From Tachypleus tridentatus (lineage: Eukaryota; Arthropoda; Merostomata; Xiphosura; Limulidae), in assembly GCF_004210375.1 (NCBI RefSeq), contig NC_134837.1:162853310-162917309 (forward strand): a stretch of 64,000 bases of DNA. Reading direction: 5' to 3'. Each line of letters opens with the position of its first letter. The first letter of the stretch is position 1. Made by a program: the position numbers and the translations under genes. A model generated the notes under the pieces. The model saw nothing but the letters and a program-made list of their open reading frames with translations. It ran no database searches and was not told the origin of the DNA. Positions 1-10,700 of the stretch are shown here, piece by piece.

Positions 1-190
1 TACGTTATATTCAGTTTTGTTTCTTTTTTTTTTTCAGAGAAATATGTTCGATGTAAGTCCATTTACACTTGAAGAGAGTACTGTGAGAAGTACGTGGGTA
101 CATGAGCGCAAGAATACTGGTGACAGCATACAGATACACTGGATACATAAAATATATGTGTGGGTAGGGACTTACGGGCCACCCTGTATA
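1..190. mobile_element. Possible end of a DNA transposon running off the left edge
   Basis: The stretch around 159-189 (gggtagggacttacgggcc then accctgta) has the look of a mariner-type terminal repeat as I remember such ends. The partner end would lie left of the window, so this is tentative. Confidence 0.3.
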
Positions 191-518
191 TAGTGTTTAT
201 GGTATTCCTATCTTCTGTTTGTGTAAATAATTTGTTTTCAATATATTTGAATATTTCGAATACATATATATTATTTTGAAAAAAAGTGGAGAGCGTACTG
301 TTCGTTTATTTTTCAATTTATCACCAACAAGCCATAGATAGGCACCTACTATATAAGAATTCTAAGTCCAACAACAGTACAGTGTGCTCTTAAGAAGTAG
401 GTATAGAAATATTCAATTGACAAACATAATACAACCTTAACATCTGACATGTTAAGAGCTGAAATTTCGCCCTCGTGCAAATAATGTAATGATAATTTTA
501 CTACTGTTATTTGCCTAC

Positions 519-632
519 TAGTGGCTAAGTAGAAAGTCTAAAGGCTTATAACACTGAAAAGTATGTTTTGATACCCCTGGTGTGTACAGCACAGACATCC
601 CCTTGTGTGGTTGTGCGCTTAGCAACAAACTA
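519..632 (+). repeat. Degenerate SINE of the 'cttacaacgct' type (family B)
   Basis: Recognisable by ctagtggctaagtagaaag, the 'aaggcttataacactg' core and the 'cccttgtgtggttgtgcgc...caacaaac' tail, all similar to the better copy at 63190. Confidence 0.45.
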
Positions 633-660
633 TTGCTTTTTCTTCACAAATTATATCAGC

Positions 661-748
661 CCCAGCGAAACAGTAGTAAGTCTAAAGGCTTATGAAGATA
701 AAATTCAGGTTTCCCGAAGATACACAATGGGCTTAACAACAAGCAAAA
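661..748 (+). repeat. Second degenerate family B SINE
   Basis: Shares 'agtaagtctaaaggcttat' with the copy just upstream and ends 'acacaatgggcttaacaacaagc'. Two tandem insertions or a local duplication. Confidence 0.4.
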
Positions 749-1155
749 CAACACACACATATATAATACATGTTTTTACAGTACTGCTTATCATATGTTG
801 TATAATGTATGCTTGCTAGAAGACTTGAAACCTATTGTGGTTATATTATGTCATCGTCTAGGTAATCCCATTCTTCTAATTAAGAGTTTTCTACTATAAT
901 CATAAACATATCTCACAAGGTTCGTCTCCTGGAAGGTTATAGATTAGATTTAAACCTCACATCTTATGAAATTAAAACAAATTAATATTCTTAAATGAAG
1001 TTGTTCACTTAATTAATTTGTCAGAGAAGCTTAAACATATACAGCATTGGAAATGGTTATGGAAACAGAGAAAACTTATTATATAAAAGTCAAATATTAT
1101 TGGAATGGTGCACCATTCTCTTTTATCGTATGAATATTAACTGCACCAAATTAGT

Positions 1156-1230
1156 TTGTTTCGATTTTATTTTGTGCAAAGCGAAACGAGGACTATCTTC
1201 GCTAGCTGTCTCTTATTTAACAGTGGAAGT
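1156..1230 (-). repeat. Fragment of family A SINE (3' part)
   Basis: ttgtgcaaagcgaaacgagg and 'gctagctgtctcttatttaacagtg' are a decayed version of the reverse-complemented tail of the ~270-bp SINE. Confidence 0.5.
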
Positions 1231-1836
1231 ACAGTTAGCTGTTCATGATATATACTATGATTTTCATCCAAATACAAAAAAAGTATCACATCAGTATAAG
1301 ACTACAAAAATACAAGAAGTTGTACTATGCCCAATAGTAGTAGTGTGAATTCAGTCATGACTCATAGGCCTCTACAAAAGTAATGTTAAGCATTTCACTG
1401 TATGCTTTTTTGTGAAATAGCCCACGCTCTAATACAAATCTTGCTAATGTTCTGCTTTAAATACAGGAATGAACGTTACCTTGTGAACGGTTACAAATAC
1501 ATTTGCACGAAATGGTCTCAGTAGATGCGTAACTGCTCAAAGGCTGTTCGTTACAAAGGGTGCCCAAACCGAAACGTTGAAATAGGAATCAGACAACAAT
1601 GTGTGTGTGTTTTTACAGTTAACTCACTTTCTATTTGTTTAGCAAGAGTAACCACAATTTATTTGACAGTAAAAAGGAAAACGGTATCATAATTAACGTA
1701 GAATGTCTAGAATGATCCATAAGGATATTCAAGGACACGATTATTGGGCGAGGACTCGTCTCCAAGCAAAAGAGTGATCACAGTAAATGACACTAAAGAG
1801 GCTGCTGGAATACTCACAACTTTGACCTGACCTGCA

Positions 1837-1983
1837 CAAAGCTCCCATGTGAATCTTCTTGAGGCTGTATGGGCTTATGTAAAAAATGAAATAGTCTAAA
1901 GGCAACCAGACAATTTGGTTGAGTCTTAAAGAGTAAGACGGGATACTTGAAACAGCATTGCACAATCGGAAGTTTATCATCAG
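1837..1983 (+). pseudogene. Tc1-like transposase C-terminal fossil
   Basis: Translation in one frame reads HVNLLEAVWAYVKNEIV, stop, RQPDNLVES, stop, and further on NSIAQSEVYH. This resembles the DLNPIE..W..(V/L)K..(I/V).(K/R)RQP.NL.EL region of Tc1 transposases. At least three in-frame stops show that it is dead. The upstream part of the transposase is not recognisable. Confidence 0.5.
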
Positions 1984-2109
1984 TATGACAACCTATAAAT
2001 GATGTGTAATACTCTATGTAAAGTAAAGACCTGGCACACAAAATACAAGTGAATTGTACAACGTATTCCTTTATGTTGTATCTTCCGTTACAATGTCTTG
2101 CACCCACAC

Positions 2110-5100
2110 TTCACCATTTAGATTCCTTTAATTCTTGCTTGTGGATCCTATAGCGTATACCAATTGTATGCTCCCATTACTTTACATAAAATATCTAAAG
2201 CACTTTATTAAACATTATTTGCCCAATGAACAAGTATATTTAGAAATATTGCATCTTTTGTGATAAAAACATAAGATATAAACCTATGTTTGTTTTGTTG
2301 CGAGTGCCATTGATAAACATTGTAGTAGAATCGCTAATTCCCGATTAAAGTAAAGTCTGTACAGCCTTTGTTTTTGTCAAAGTTACAAGTGTATACTAAC
2401 AAAGTTTATCGCTGAAAAAGAGTCCTTCAATTTCACATTCAAGGTTCTGAAGTGTGCTTAGTTAGTGTGGCAGAGCCATTGTTTTCTAAACTAAGTCCTG
2501 TATACTACAGAGATGGAAACAAATTTAAACTGATTTTTGGAAAAATGAATCTTTAGTCCATTGAGATGATTTCTTGATTCCATCAGGAAGTCTAAAATCA
2601 ATCACAAAGTGGTGGTGCTAAAATGGTTAGTGGTCAATATCCTAAACTGGTTGCAGTAGCGTCTGATGTATCAGTCTTAATACTTATTATTATTACTGCA
2701 AGCCTCACCTTTGTTAATAATTCAATATGACAAAAGCACCATCCACCTGCTTTTTTAAATCTACAAAAACTAGTTTACTTGTAATATTCTCATATAAACT
2801 GATTTCCTTGGAAGTTTTAGATTTATCTGCTTAAAAGCAGGAGGATCGAACAGGAAGTTTGTTGAGTAATCTGGATTTGAAAAGATGAGTGAGATATAAA
2901 TAGACTGAACACATCTGATGTGAAATTAAAAAATATTTAATTATGGAACAATAAAAAAGTGTGCGTATTTTCCTATATAAGTAAATAATTGCCTGTGCTA
3001 AATCAGTAATTAGATCTTCAGTTTTATGTCTCTCGAGATTAATCTTTAAGAGCTAAACACGTGGAAAAACAAGAAGAACTAAGTGAGAACCAAGTCTCAG
3101 ATCGTGCGAGAAACTAGTTTCTTTCTCTTACGATGGCGTCACAACGTGACTCTTCACCCTCTCACAGCATTCGTCGGCTAGGACATAAAGAAAACATCTA
3201 CTCGACCAGCGAAAGGATACATCCGCGTTTTTACAGGCAATGTGGTTGCTACTTGAAAAAAGTAAAACTGAGAAATTGTAATGGTTTTCTGGACTAAGTG
3301 TTTTATGCTGAAACAGCATAAAAACAAAGTACACGAAAAGTTAAAAAAATCCTACATCCCTAAAAATGGTAGGAAAATACTTAATTACTGGAAGAATAGC
3401 AAAGATAAAAGAAATTGTTGCATCCAGCCTTAAGCGGAAAGCTAGCCTTTTTATAGAACTGTAAGAAAGATTAGAAAAATCTCCGAAACTGACAGTAAGA
3501 TTAACCACACACGTATGTCAAGTTATACACCAACCATATAAATTACACATCCAACGATAATTCAAACACAACGACAGGAAGCCACCCATCTCGAAAATGA
3601 CGATCTGAATACGTAAGCGTGAATTACCTTATGACGGTAAAGACTTAAGAAAAGTGTCTAAAGATCCGAACTGATTAAAGGAGAAGTGCTTTTAGGGCAG
3701 AATGGTGGAGGTGAAAGAGCATATTCCACAAGACTGCGTTTAAAAAAGGAGTTGACATGACATTAATACTCCAAATACTAACCATTTTTATAAGAAACTT
3801 TGTCTCACAGCCTCGCTTCAAAGATTACCTTGTTCAATAAATGATAATTAGAACAAACTTCAAACTTCCGGGGACACGTAGACGTTACTGACAAGTTTTC
3901 CTTCAAGAAGACGACAAAGAAAGCTTACAAATTTAGCGAAGCTAGTTCCTCTAAGATCTTGATTCTGATAGTCCCATTTATTGTGCTTTTTAGTAATTGC
4001 CTTGCTCACTTCACACTCCAGACTTTCAATTTCATTTAAATGTCTAGAAAAATATTCAATTGTAACTGTTTTCTGGTGAGTGAAGCGATTAATGCGATAT
4101 GAATAATTAAAGCAGTCCCACGCCCATTGGGTAGAAAAGGATAATTTTAGAACCAATTCCAGGCTAAGACAAATAACGGTCACCAATGAATTTTCTCTTT
4201 ATTATACCGTTGTCGTTGTAAAGAAAGTATACAAATGATATTGTTAAGTGTTCTCTAACACAGTTCATAGGTACCTATTATTTCATGTAAGTTGCTTTGA
4301 TGCACCTAAATAAGTATTCTATTCATTAAAATTTATATCTCTCCTTATAGTAACTTTAAAATGTAATTTGTTGTTTCTATTTTGCTGTCTTTGTGCCTCA
4401 AGTATAATTTTCCTGATAAACCTATTTATGACCAATCTTAAAACACACTTAGCATTAAAAATGCGAACATACCAACTGAATCTTGGAACATGAGTAAGAA
4501 GTAGTTACAAGAACAAAAACAAACATTATCACACAATTCAGTTATACTCTCTTTCTTAGTCATTAACCCAAGAGTTATTAAATCGTTTTGTTATAACCTA
4601 AATTGTCATTTACATAAATGTATCGAAATATTTAATAACTTCAAACTTTAAGTGAACGTAAACACTTGAATGATTAAGACAAATAGTTTTAAAAATATCA
4701 GAAGCAGGATTATTGATCTTCCGTTTACATTTTCCCACAACGTGTGTAAAGTGCGCTGAAGCGGTTACTCTGAAAGTTGATTAATGATGTGCTTGTGTTT
4801 TTACGACGAAGTCTGGGTCGCGTGCGCCTGTGAGAACTCTTTATTTTCCCTCAACGTTTGTAAAGAAATGTAAATAGAGCGTTAAGCAGAAGATTATTTG
4901 TTTAGCTTCTAGCTTTACGTGTGTATTCGTAGGAAGCTCTCACAAGATATACGAGTATTCATAGTATTCACGAATATTCCTCACAGAAAGTATTTGATGT
5001 GAAATACGGGGTTACTCAAAAGCGTCGCATGTACTCCTTTTTTAATTTTCACTCTTTTCGTGCTAACGTATGAGTATGTGTGAATTGTACACAACGCTGT

Positions 5101-5917
5101 GCGCACAACTTTTTCAATGAAGCACAGCTATCGCTAAAACAAGAAAATTCTGCTACACTACTTTTATCGCTATATGTTTTTGAATATAGCGGCACTGCTA
5201 CCACTACTTCTAAAACTGACGTTTTCATGATTTTTGTTTTGTCAATGTATAATGTACAAAGTAAAAACGGAAATGTATTGATAAATGTTCATACTTTATT
5301 TCTACAATAATATAATACAAACTACTCAGAACAGCTTATCCATATTTGTGAATGACGAGAGGAAAGCAGATAACAACTATAGAGCCTTCGATATATGAAA
5401 TGATGAAACTTAGAGAACACAGGGTCAAAAGAAAATTCATATCATGACAATGGTAATAATAAACGAGCTAATATGAAATAATAAATCTGTAATATTAGAA
5501 GATATCACGTCTCTTATTATTTGTTTAATTCTATTATTGTTTTAACTTATGGATAATTTCGAGAAGCTGATGCTAACTTGATTTCATTATTATCAACTTT
5601 TCGAAATTGACATCCGTCAATTCAAATCCTTTTAGATTTAAAATGTCTTTCCCTGTTGAGACAATGTGTTCTACAGCTGAACCAGATGGAATGGGTGTAC
5701 TGAAATAAATGAAGAGAAATTTAACGTCTGGGGAAGGGAACAAGTTTGATTCTATATCATTTGAAGTAGATTGTTCTTTGCTCAAGAAATAGTATTATTT
5801 TATCTTTTACTTTGGGATGAATTACTTACAGATTTTCTTTGTTGTTTAAAGCACATTAAGAAATATTCTTCATCATTTTTCCCAGTGTTCAAAAATGTTT
5901 ATTTGTTTTTTTGTGTT
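2110..5917. other. Long stretch with no recognised gene
   Basis: AT-rich. Two open frames stand out a little: 3133-3297 plus (54 codons, MASQRDSSPSHSIRRLG...) and 4186-3860 minus (about 108 codons). Neither has a family resemblance I recognise, so no gene is called. Confidence 0.4.
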
Positions 5918-6120
5918 TTTTGGAATTTTGCACAAAGCTACTCGAGAGCTATCTGTGCTAGCCGTCCCTAATTTAGCAGTGTAAGACCAGAGGGAAGGCA
6001 GCTAGTCATCACCACCCACCGCCAACTCTTGGGCTACTCTTTTACCAACGAATAGTGGGATTGACCGTCACATTATAACGCCCCCACGGCTGGGAGGGCG
6101 AGCATGTTTGGCGCGACGCC
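5918..6120 (-). repeat. SINE family A, 5' truncated
   Basis: T-rich left end, then the tail and body read in reverse. It stops before the tRNA-like head, at gagcatgtttggcgcgacg. Confidence 0.85.
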
Positions 6121-6340
6121 ATGTCTATGGCACATAAACTGACAAGAGATCATTGTGTTTTTGTGTTTAAATCTGGAACTACTAGCTTTTGAGCTACCCT
6201 GTGTGTGAAATACGGTCATCATAAATATGCACTGCTGTTGATTCTGACAAGACACTGAAACGGTGTATCTTTAAAACTTGTAATGTTACGAATTTTTAAT
6301 TAAATCCTGACTTTCTGGTTGTAAAGTTCCTTCATAACAT

Positions 6341-6616
6341 GGCCCGGCATGGCCAGGCGCATAAAGCACTCGACTTGTAATCTGAGGGAAGCCGGTTCGA
6401 ATTCCTGTCGCACCAAACATGCTCGTTCTTTCAGCGTTGGGGTCGTTATAACGTGACGGTCATTCCCATTATTCGTTGGTAAAAGAGTAGCCCAAATGTT
6501 GGCGGTGGGTGGTGATGTCTACTTGCCTTTCCTCCAGCGTTACACTGCAAAATTAGGGATGGCTAGCGCAGAAAGCCCTCGTGTAGCTTTGCGCGAAATT
6601 CAAAACAAACCAAACC
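6341..6616 (+). repeat. SINE family A, near full length
   Basis: tRNA-like head (ggcccggcatggccagg as the A-box region; ggttcgaattcc as B box), the body with 'ggcggtgggtggtgatg', then 'gcgcgaaattcaaaacaaac' as tail. Confidence 0.9.
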
Positions 6617-6619
6617 TTC

Positions 6620-6748
6620 GTAAGATATCCGATGGTTGCATCCATTACCCCCCGGTAAATTTACAGAGTTAGAACACTATAATTCGGAGTTCGATTCCTC
6701 ATAGTAACCTATTGTGTAGCTTTACGTTAAAAAAGCAAACAAACAAAT
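6620..6748 (+). repeat. Degenerate family B SINE
   Basis: 'ggagttcgattcctcatag' resembles the B box of the short SINE, and the end 'attgtgtagctttacgtt' followed by caaacaaacaaa is its tail. The head is poorly kept. Confidence 0.45.
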
Positions 6749-6815
6749 TTAACTCAGTGAATATATGTGCATGTATGTGTTTGTTTTCCAACCACAAAAT
6801 GTTCCTTGTTTTCTT

Positions 6816-7075
6816 TTTATTTCACGCAAAGCTACACGAGGGCTATCCGCGCTAGCCATCCCTAATTTACCACTGTAAGACTAAAGGAAAGGCAGCTAGT
6901 TACCACTCCCACTGCCAACTCTTGGGCTACTCTGTTAACAACTGATAATGGGATTTACCGAACATTATTACGCCTCCATGGGTGAAAGGACGAGCATGTT
7001 TCTTGCGATGGCAATTTTGACCTGCGACCCTCAAATTGCGAGTCGAGTGTCCTAACCATTTATCCATGCCGGATC
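6816..7075 (-). repeat. SINE family A, diverged
   Basis: Reverse copy with full tail, body and tRNA-like head ('cctaaccatttatccatgcc' end), more diverged than its neighbours. Confidence 0.85.
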
Positions 7076-7716
7076 ACCAAAATGTTTCTTTTTCATTCTT
7101 ATCTTCTACTCAAACAAAAAACGCATTTACAATGAAAATAGTGATTTATTCCATCGGATATTTGAAGATATGATTTTGTTTATTTTTTCAGTAAAATAAT
7201 AATTAAAATTATACCCAACCTATTTGTACGCGAACAGCGGTGGAACAGTTTAAATCAGGGGTTCTTAACTAGGGGTACGAAGATGATTCCCAAGGGGTGC
7301 GAGGATGCCCATGAATAATTAAAGCAAATCTATATTTTTACATAAGAGTATGCTTTATATTTCTCCAGGGGGTGCGAGAAATGATTACTGATTTGAAAGG
7401 GGTGCACTGGTTTAAATGTATGTAATGTTTTAGATAGCATTTTCGTATAATACTTACAATCCCAGCTCTTTAACTTATTAGTCATTTTAATTTAAACTGT
7501 AAAGTCAACACGAGTGTTTTTGGACTTTACTCGTTGTTACCCAAACTCTAACCTATGTACCACTGTCTGTGTAACATTACGTGAAGGTACCGCGTGCAGT
7601 TAAATCAGGGAAGTGTGTTATTGTATGAAAGGCGGTTACATCATGGAAGTTTTGGTATGCGGTGTATCTAACAGATTTGAATGTTAACATAATTTATGCA
7701 CGATAATTTAACAGAG

Positions 7717-7768
7717 ATGTCTCGGTACCAAAGAAGAGTGATTGACTGTAAAGATTCAGCTATTGTTA
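7717..7768 (+). CDS. SSUH2: SSUH2 exon 1 (start codon)
   Basis: ATG followed by 17 codons (MSRYQRRVIDCKDSAIV) and one base, ending at a strong donor, gtaagt. The leftover A joins TT of exon 2 to make Ile, so the phase fits exactly. 'taacag' just before the ATG could be an acceptor for an upstream non-coding exon. Predicted from phase, not from family similarity. Confidence 0.6.
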
Positions 7769-10700
7769 GTAAGTATTTGTCCTTTGCAATAAAACATTTA
7801 TAAGCAAACTTCCAAACCTTTAGTCGGGAAAACTACTATATTGTCAGTTTAACCAAGTTTTTAGTCCCTTATTAGTAGATTCACGGCATCATTTAACTTT
7901 CGATATAATGTAGGTTCAGAAACTTTCATCTCTTAATCTTATTATATGAAGTGTATTTATGATAACAGAGTATACAACTTCAATTATAACCGTCTGTAAA
8001 ACATGAAAAGCGTTAACAATAGAGAATAACAACTGAAAGCTAAAAGAAAAAGACCTGTTCTATTCAGTGATATATTTTTTGTATTTCATGCAACAGGCTG
8101 AGCAAACCTCACTTTTGTTCATTTCAAAGTCTTTCAAACGTATTGGCTTAATGACTTGATGATTTAAAATCCATAAATAACGTAACATCCTATGGATTTT
8201 AAGTCATCAAGACTTAAGAAGTAATTAATCTGGTGCGATTGCTTTCAACTCTTTACCCAGCCGTTTATTTCCGAGTTATTACAAAGTATTTCATTAAGAC
8301 TGTAGCTTTTACTGTATGTATCTGTTGTTTATATAAATGTAACATTTCATTATAGTTCTAATGTTACAATATTTTTATACTAGTTAAGGAAGTGTCTTGT
8401 AATTATAAAAAATAACTAAAAACTAGATACTTTTCTAGACAAATCAATCAGTGGAGCTGCCCGTGTTAACGTTGGTTGCGAGCAAATGGTTAAACTACAC
8501 GTAGGTCTGTGTGTATTTGTCGTTTGATATGACGTGGACAAACATAATGAAAACACGTAACTTGCTCAAAACTTGTGGGGACGACTTTATTACAAATTTA
8601 CATTCATTATTTCTCTCGGGAAGGGCGCTGAATTCGTTTCAGTTTTAACCTTAGAAATTGGAAGAGAACCATCATCATCTTTTCCTATTGTGAGAATTTC
8701 AAAGTTGCAGAGCACTCAGTGCTCGTTACTGGTGTGAAAAACAGTAGGTATGAAGAGATTAGCGGTGAAAAAAACACCCAATCACGTCTTTGAAAATAAC
8801 AATATACAACAGTGCACAAGGGTTATCTTCGATATATGATCTGAACAGTCACCATTATAGCAAAATCCGATTGATCTGATCATTGATATGTGTATGTGTT
8901 AACAGCCTAATGCAAGTGAAGAACAAATTAATAGGTGTTGCAAAATCGTGTACACAGTAGGCACTTTTTGAAATAACTTGTCGTTTAATGCCGTAAGATC
9001 TATATCAATAAATGAAATAAAAGTACACGTAATTAATTCATTGGAAAACTAACAGTTAAACCTTTATTTTCTGCCTTTAACTGATCTGTGAGATTTTACT
9101 TTTCAATTTCAGTTGAAATCCCTCCACCAGTGACGTTCTTCCATGAAAATGAGGAAAGTGAACCTGAAAGAGAACAACCTCCCAGGTCGGTCAGTGTACA
9201 TGTGACTGATTACAAATGTTATAGTTGCTTATGTACAAAACGATGTTCTTTATCATTTTGATTCTTTTCTGTTACATGAGGTACAAGTTGTTTGTTCAAA
9301 TATTCAACTTAAAATTGTTTCCTTACTTTTTAAAGATCCCTATTTGCATGTTTTTAAATTCCTATTTTTTTAATTTATCTTGTCATCTTTGGAATCATGT
9401 TATTTTTAAGGTCAATCGTTTCAGGTATTTTCAAAACGTGAGAATCCAAATCTCCAAAAGTGTGGACTCTAGAAACCTGTAATGTCGCGTACTTAACACA
9501 TCTTTATTTGATAACACTGCACAACAATGTTGTTGCTTCTTGAACACTGTTGGGTGTTCCTTATAGATTTTTGAATGCTGATCATGAAAATCACATCCAA
9601 ATTTGCCCATCACGTACTGTTTCATCGAAATCTTGGTTTCACCAGGACATTGCTACAATGGAAAAACGATATCAGGGCAACTGGAATCCATCAATACTTG
9701 CTGACTGTTGTTGGAACACTGCAACGTGATGCATCGGACATTGAATACAAACGAAAATCAAGAGCAAAGAACTTTTAATAATGTTGAACTTAATAGCGTA
9801 TTAGAAACATAAACACAATTAAGTACGTTATTGCCGGTAAACAGTTAACTGTCTATTTCTCAGAGTTCCTACGTGATGAAGCAAAACCAAAACTATATTT
9901 GTGCATACCCACCAGGTACCTGTCACAATCAGCAAAAACTTTTCAAAAAAATTGTTGTCCAGTGTAATGTGAGATAAGATATTACAACCAATAAACAGCT
10001 CTTGTTCAAATGTGATATAATTCTAATGTTTACAACTGGTGAAATATCGGTGAGGTCATATCGGTAGTTTACTCTGCAGAACAATGTATTTACATAATTG
10101 TAAACAGACGTTTGAAATTAAATCACAATTGAAGTGATTATTCTTGAGACGAAATGTCTGTCGTAGAAACATTCAACTGAAAAAAAATGTGTAATGTGCA
10201 TTCTTTAAATACTTTTGTCTCTAAATCGAATGTTAAAATTATTTCATTTTAGGCTCAAATAATAGTTTTGTGTTACAGTAAGTCAAGAATTTAATGAGCA
10301 GTTTGATATTATACAAGTTGAAAATTATTTATGTGTAGTTAGTTCTACACGCAATGCTCAAGATATCGGAAACTTGGTATGTTTGCGGACTTATATCGGT
10401 AGAATCTGAGTTTCGATATCCGTTGTGTAGCTTTGTGTTTGATTGCAAACAAACTTTCCAATAGAATATTGTTTTTACAATATAGGTATTTACCTATTAG
10501 AGAAATAAAACTTTTAGGATTCTATAAGTACAGTTTGTATTTTTAGACTAAGCACAAAACTACACAATGGACTGACTATCTGTGCTCTGCCCACCACTGG
10601 TACTTTAAACCCAGTTTCTAGTATTGTGAGTCCGCATACATACCGCTGTGCTGCTGGGGGTCTATAAGAACAGGAGGAAAACTTTACTAATATCAGTTGT

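Noticed and set aside
3860..4186. 108-codon minus-strand ORF as a gene
   Set aside because: No recognisable domain and no splice or start context; a chance frame of this size is possible in 64 kb.
6341..6420. tRNA gene
   Set aside because: A and B boxes are present, but the acceptor stem does not pair and the sequence continues into the SINE body; the same head recurs in some 15-20 copies.
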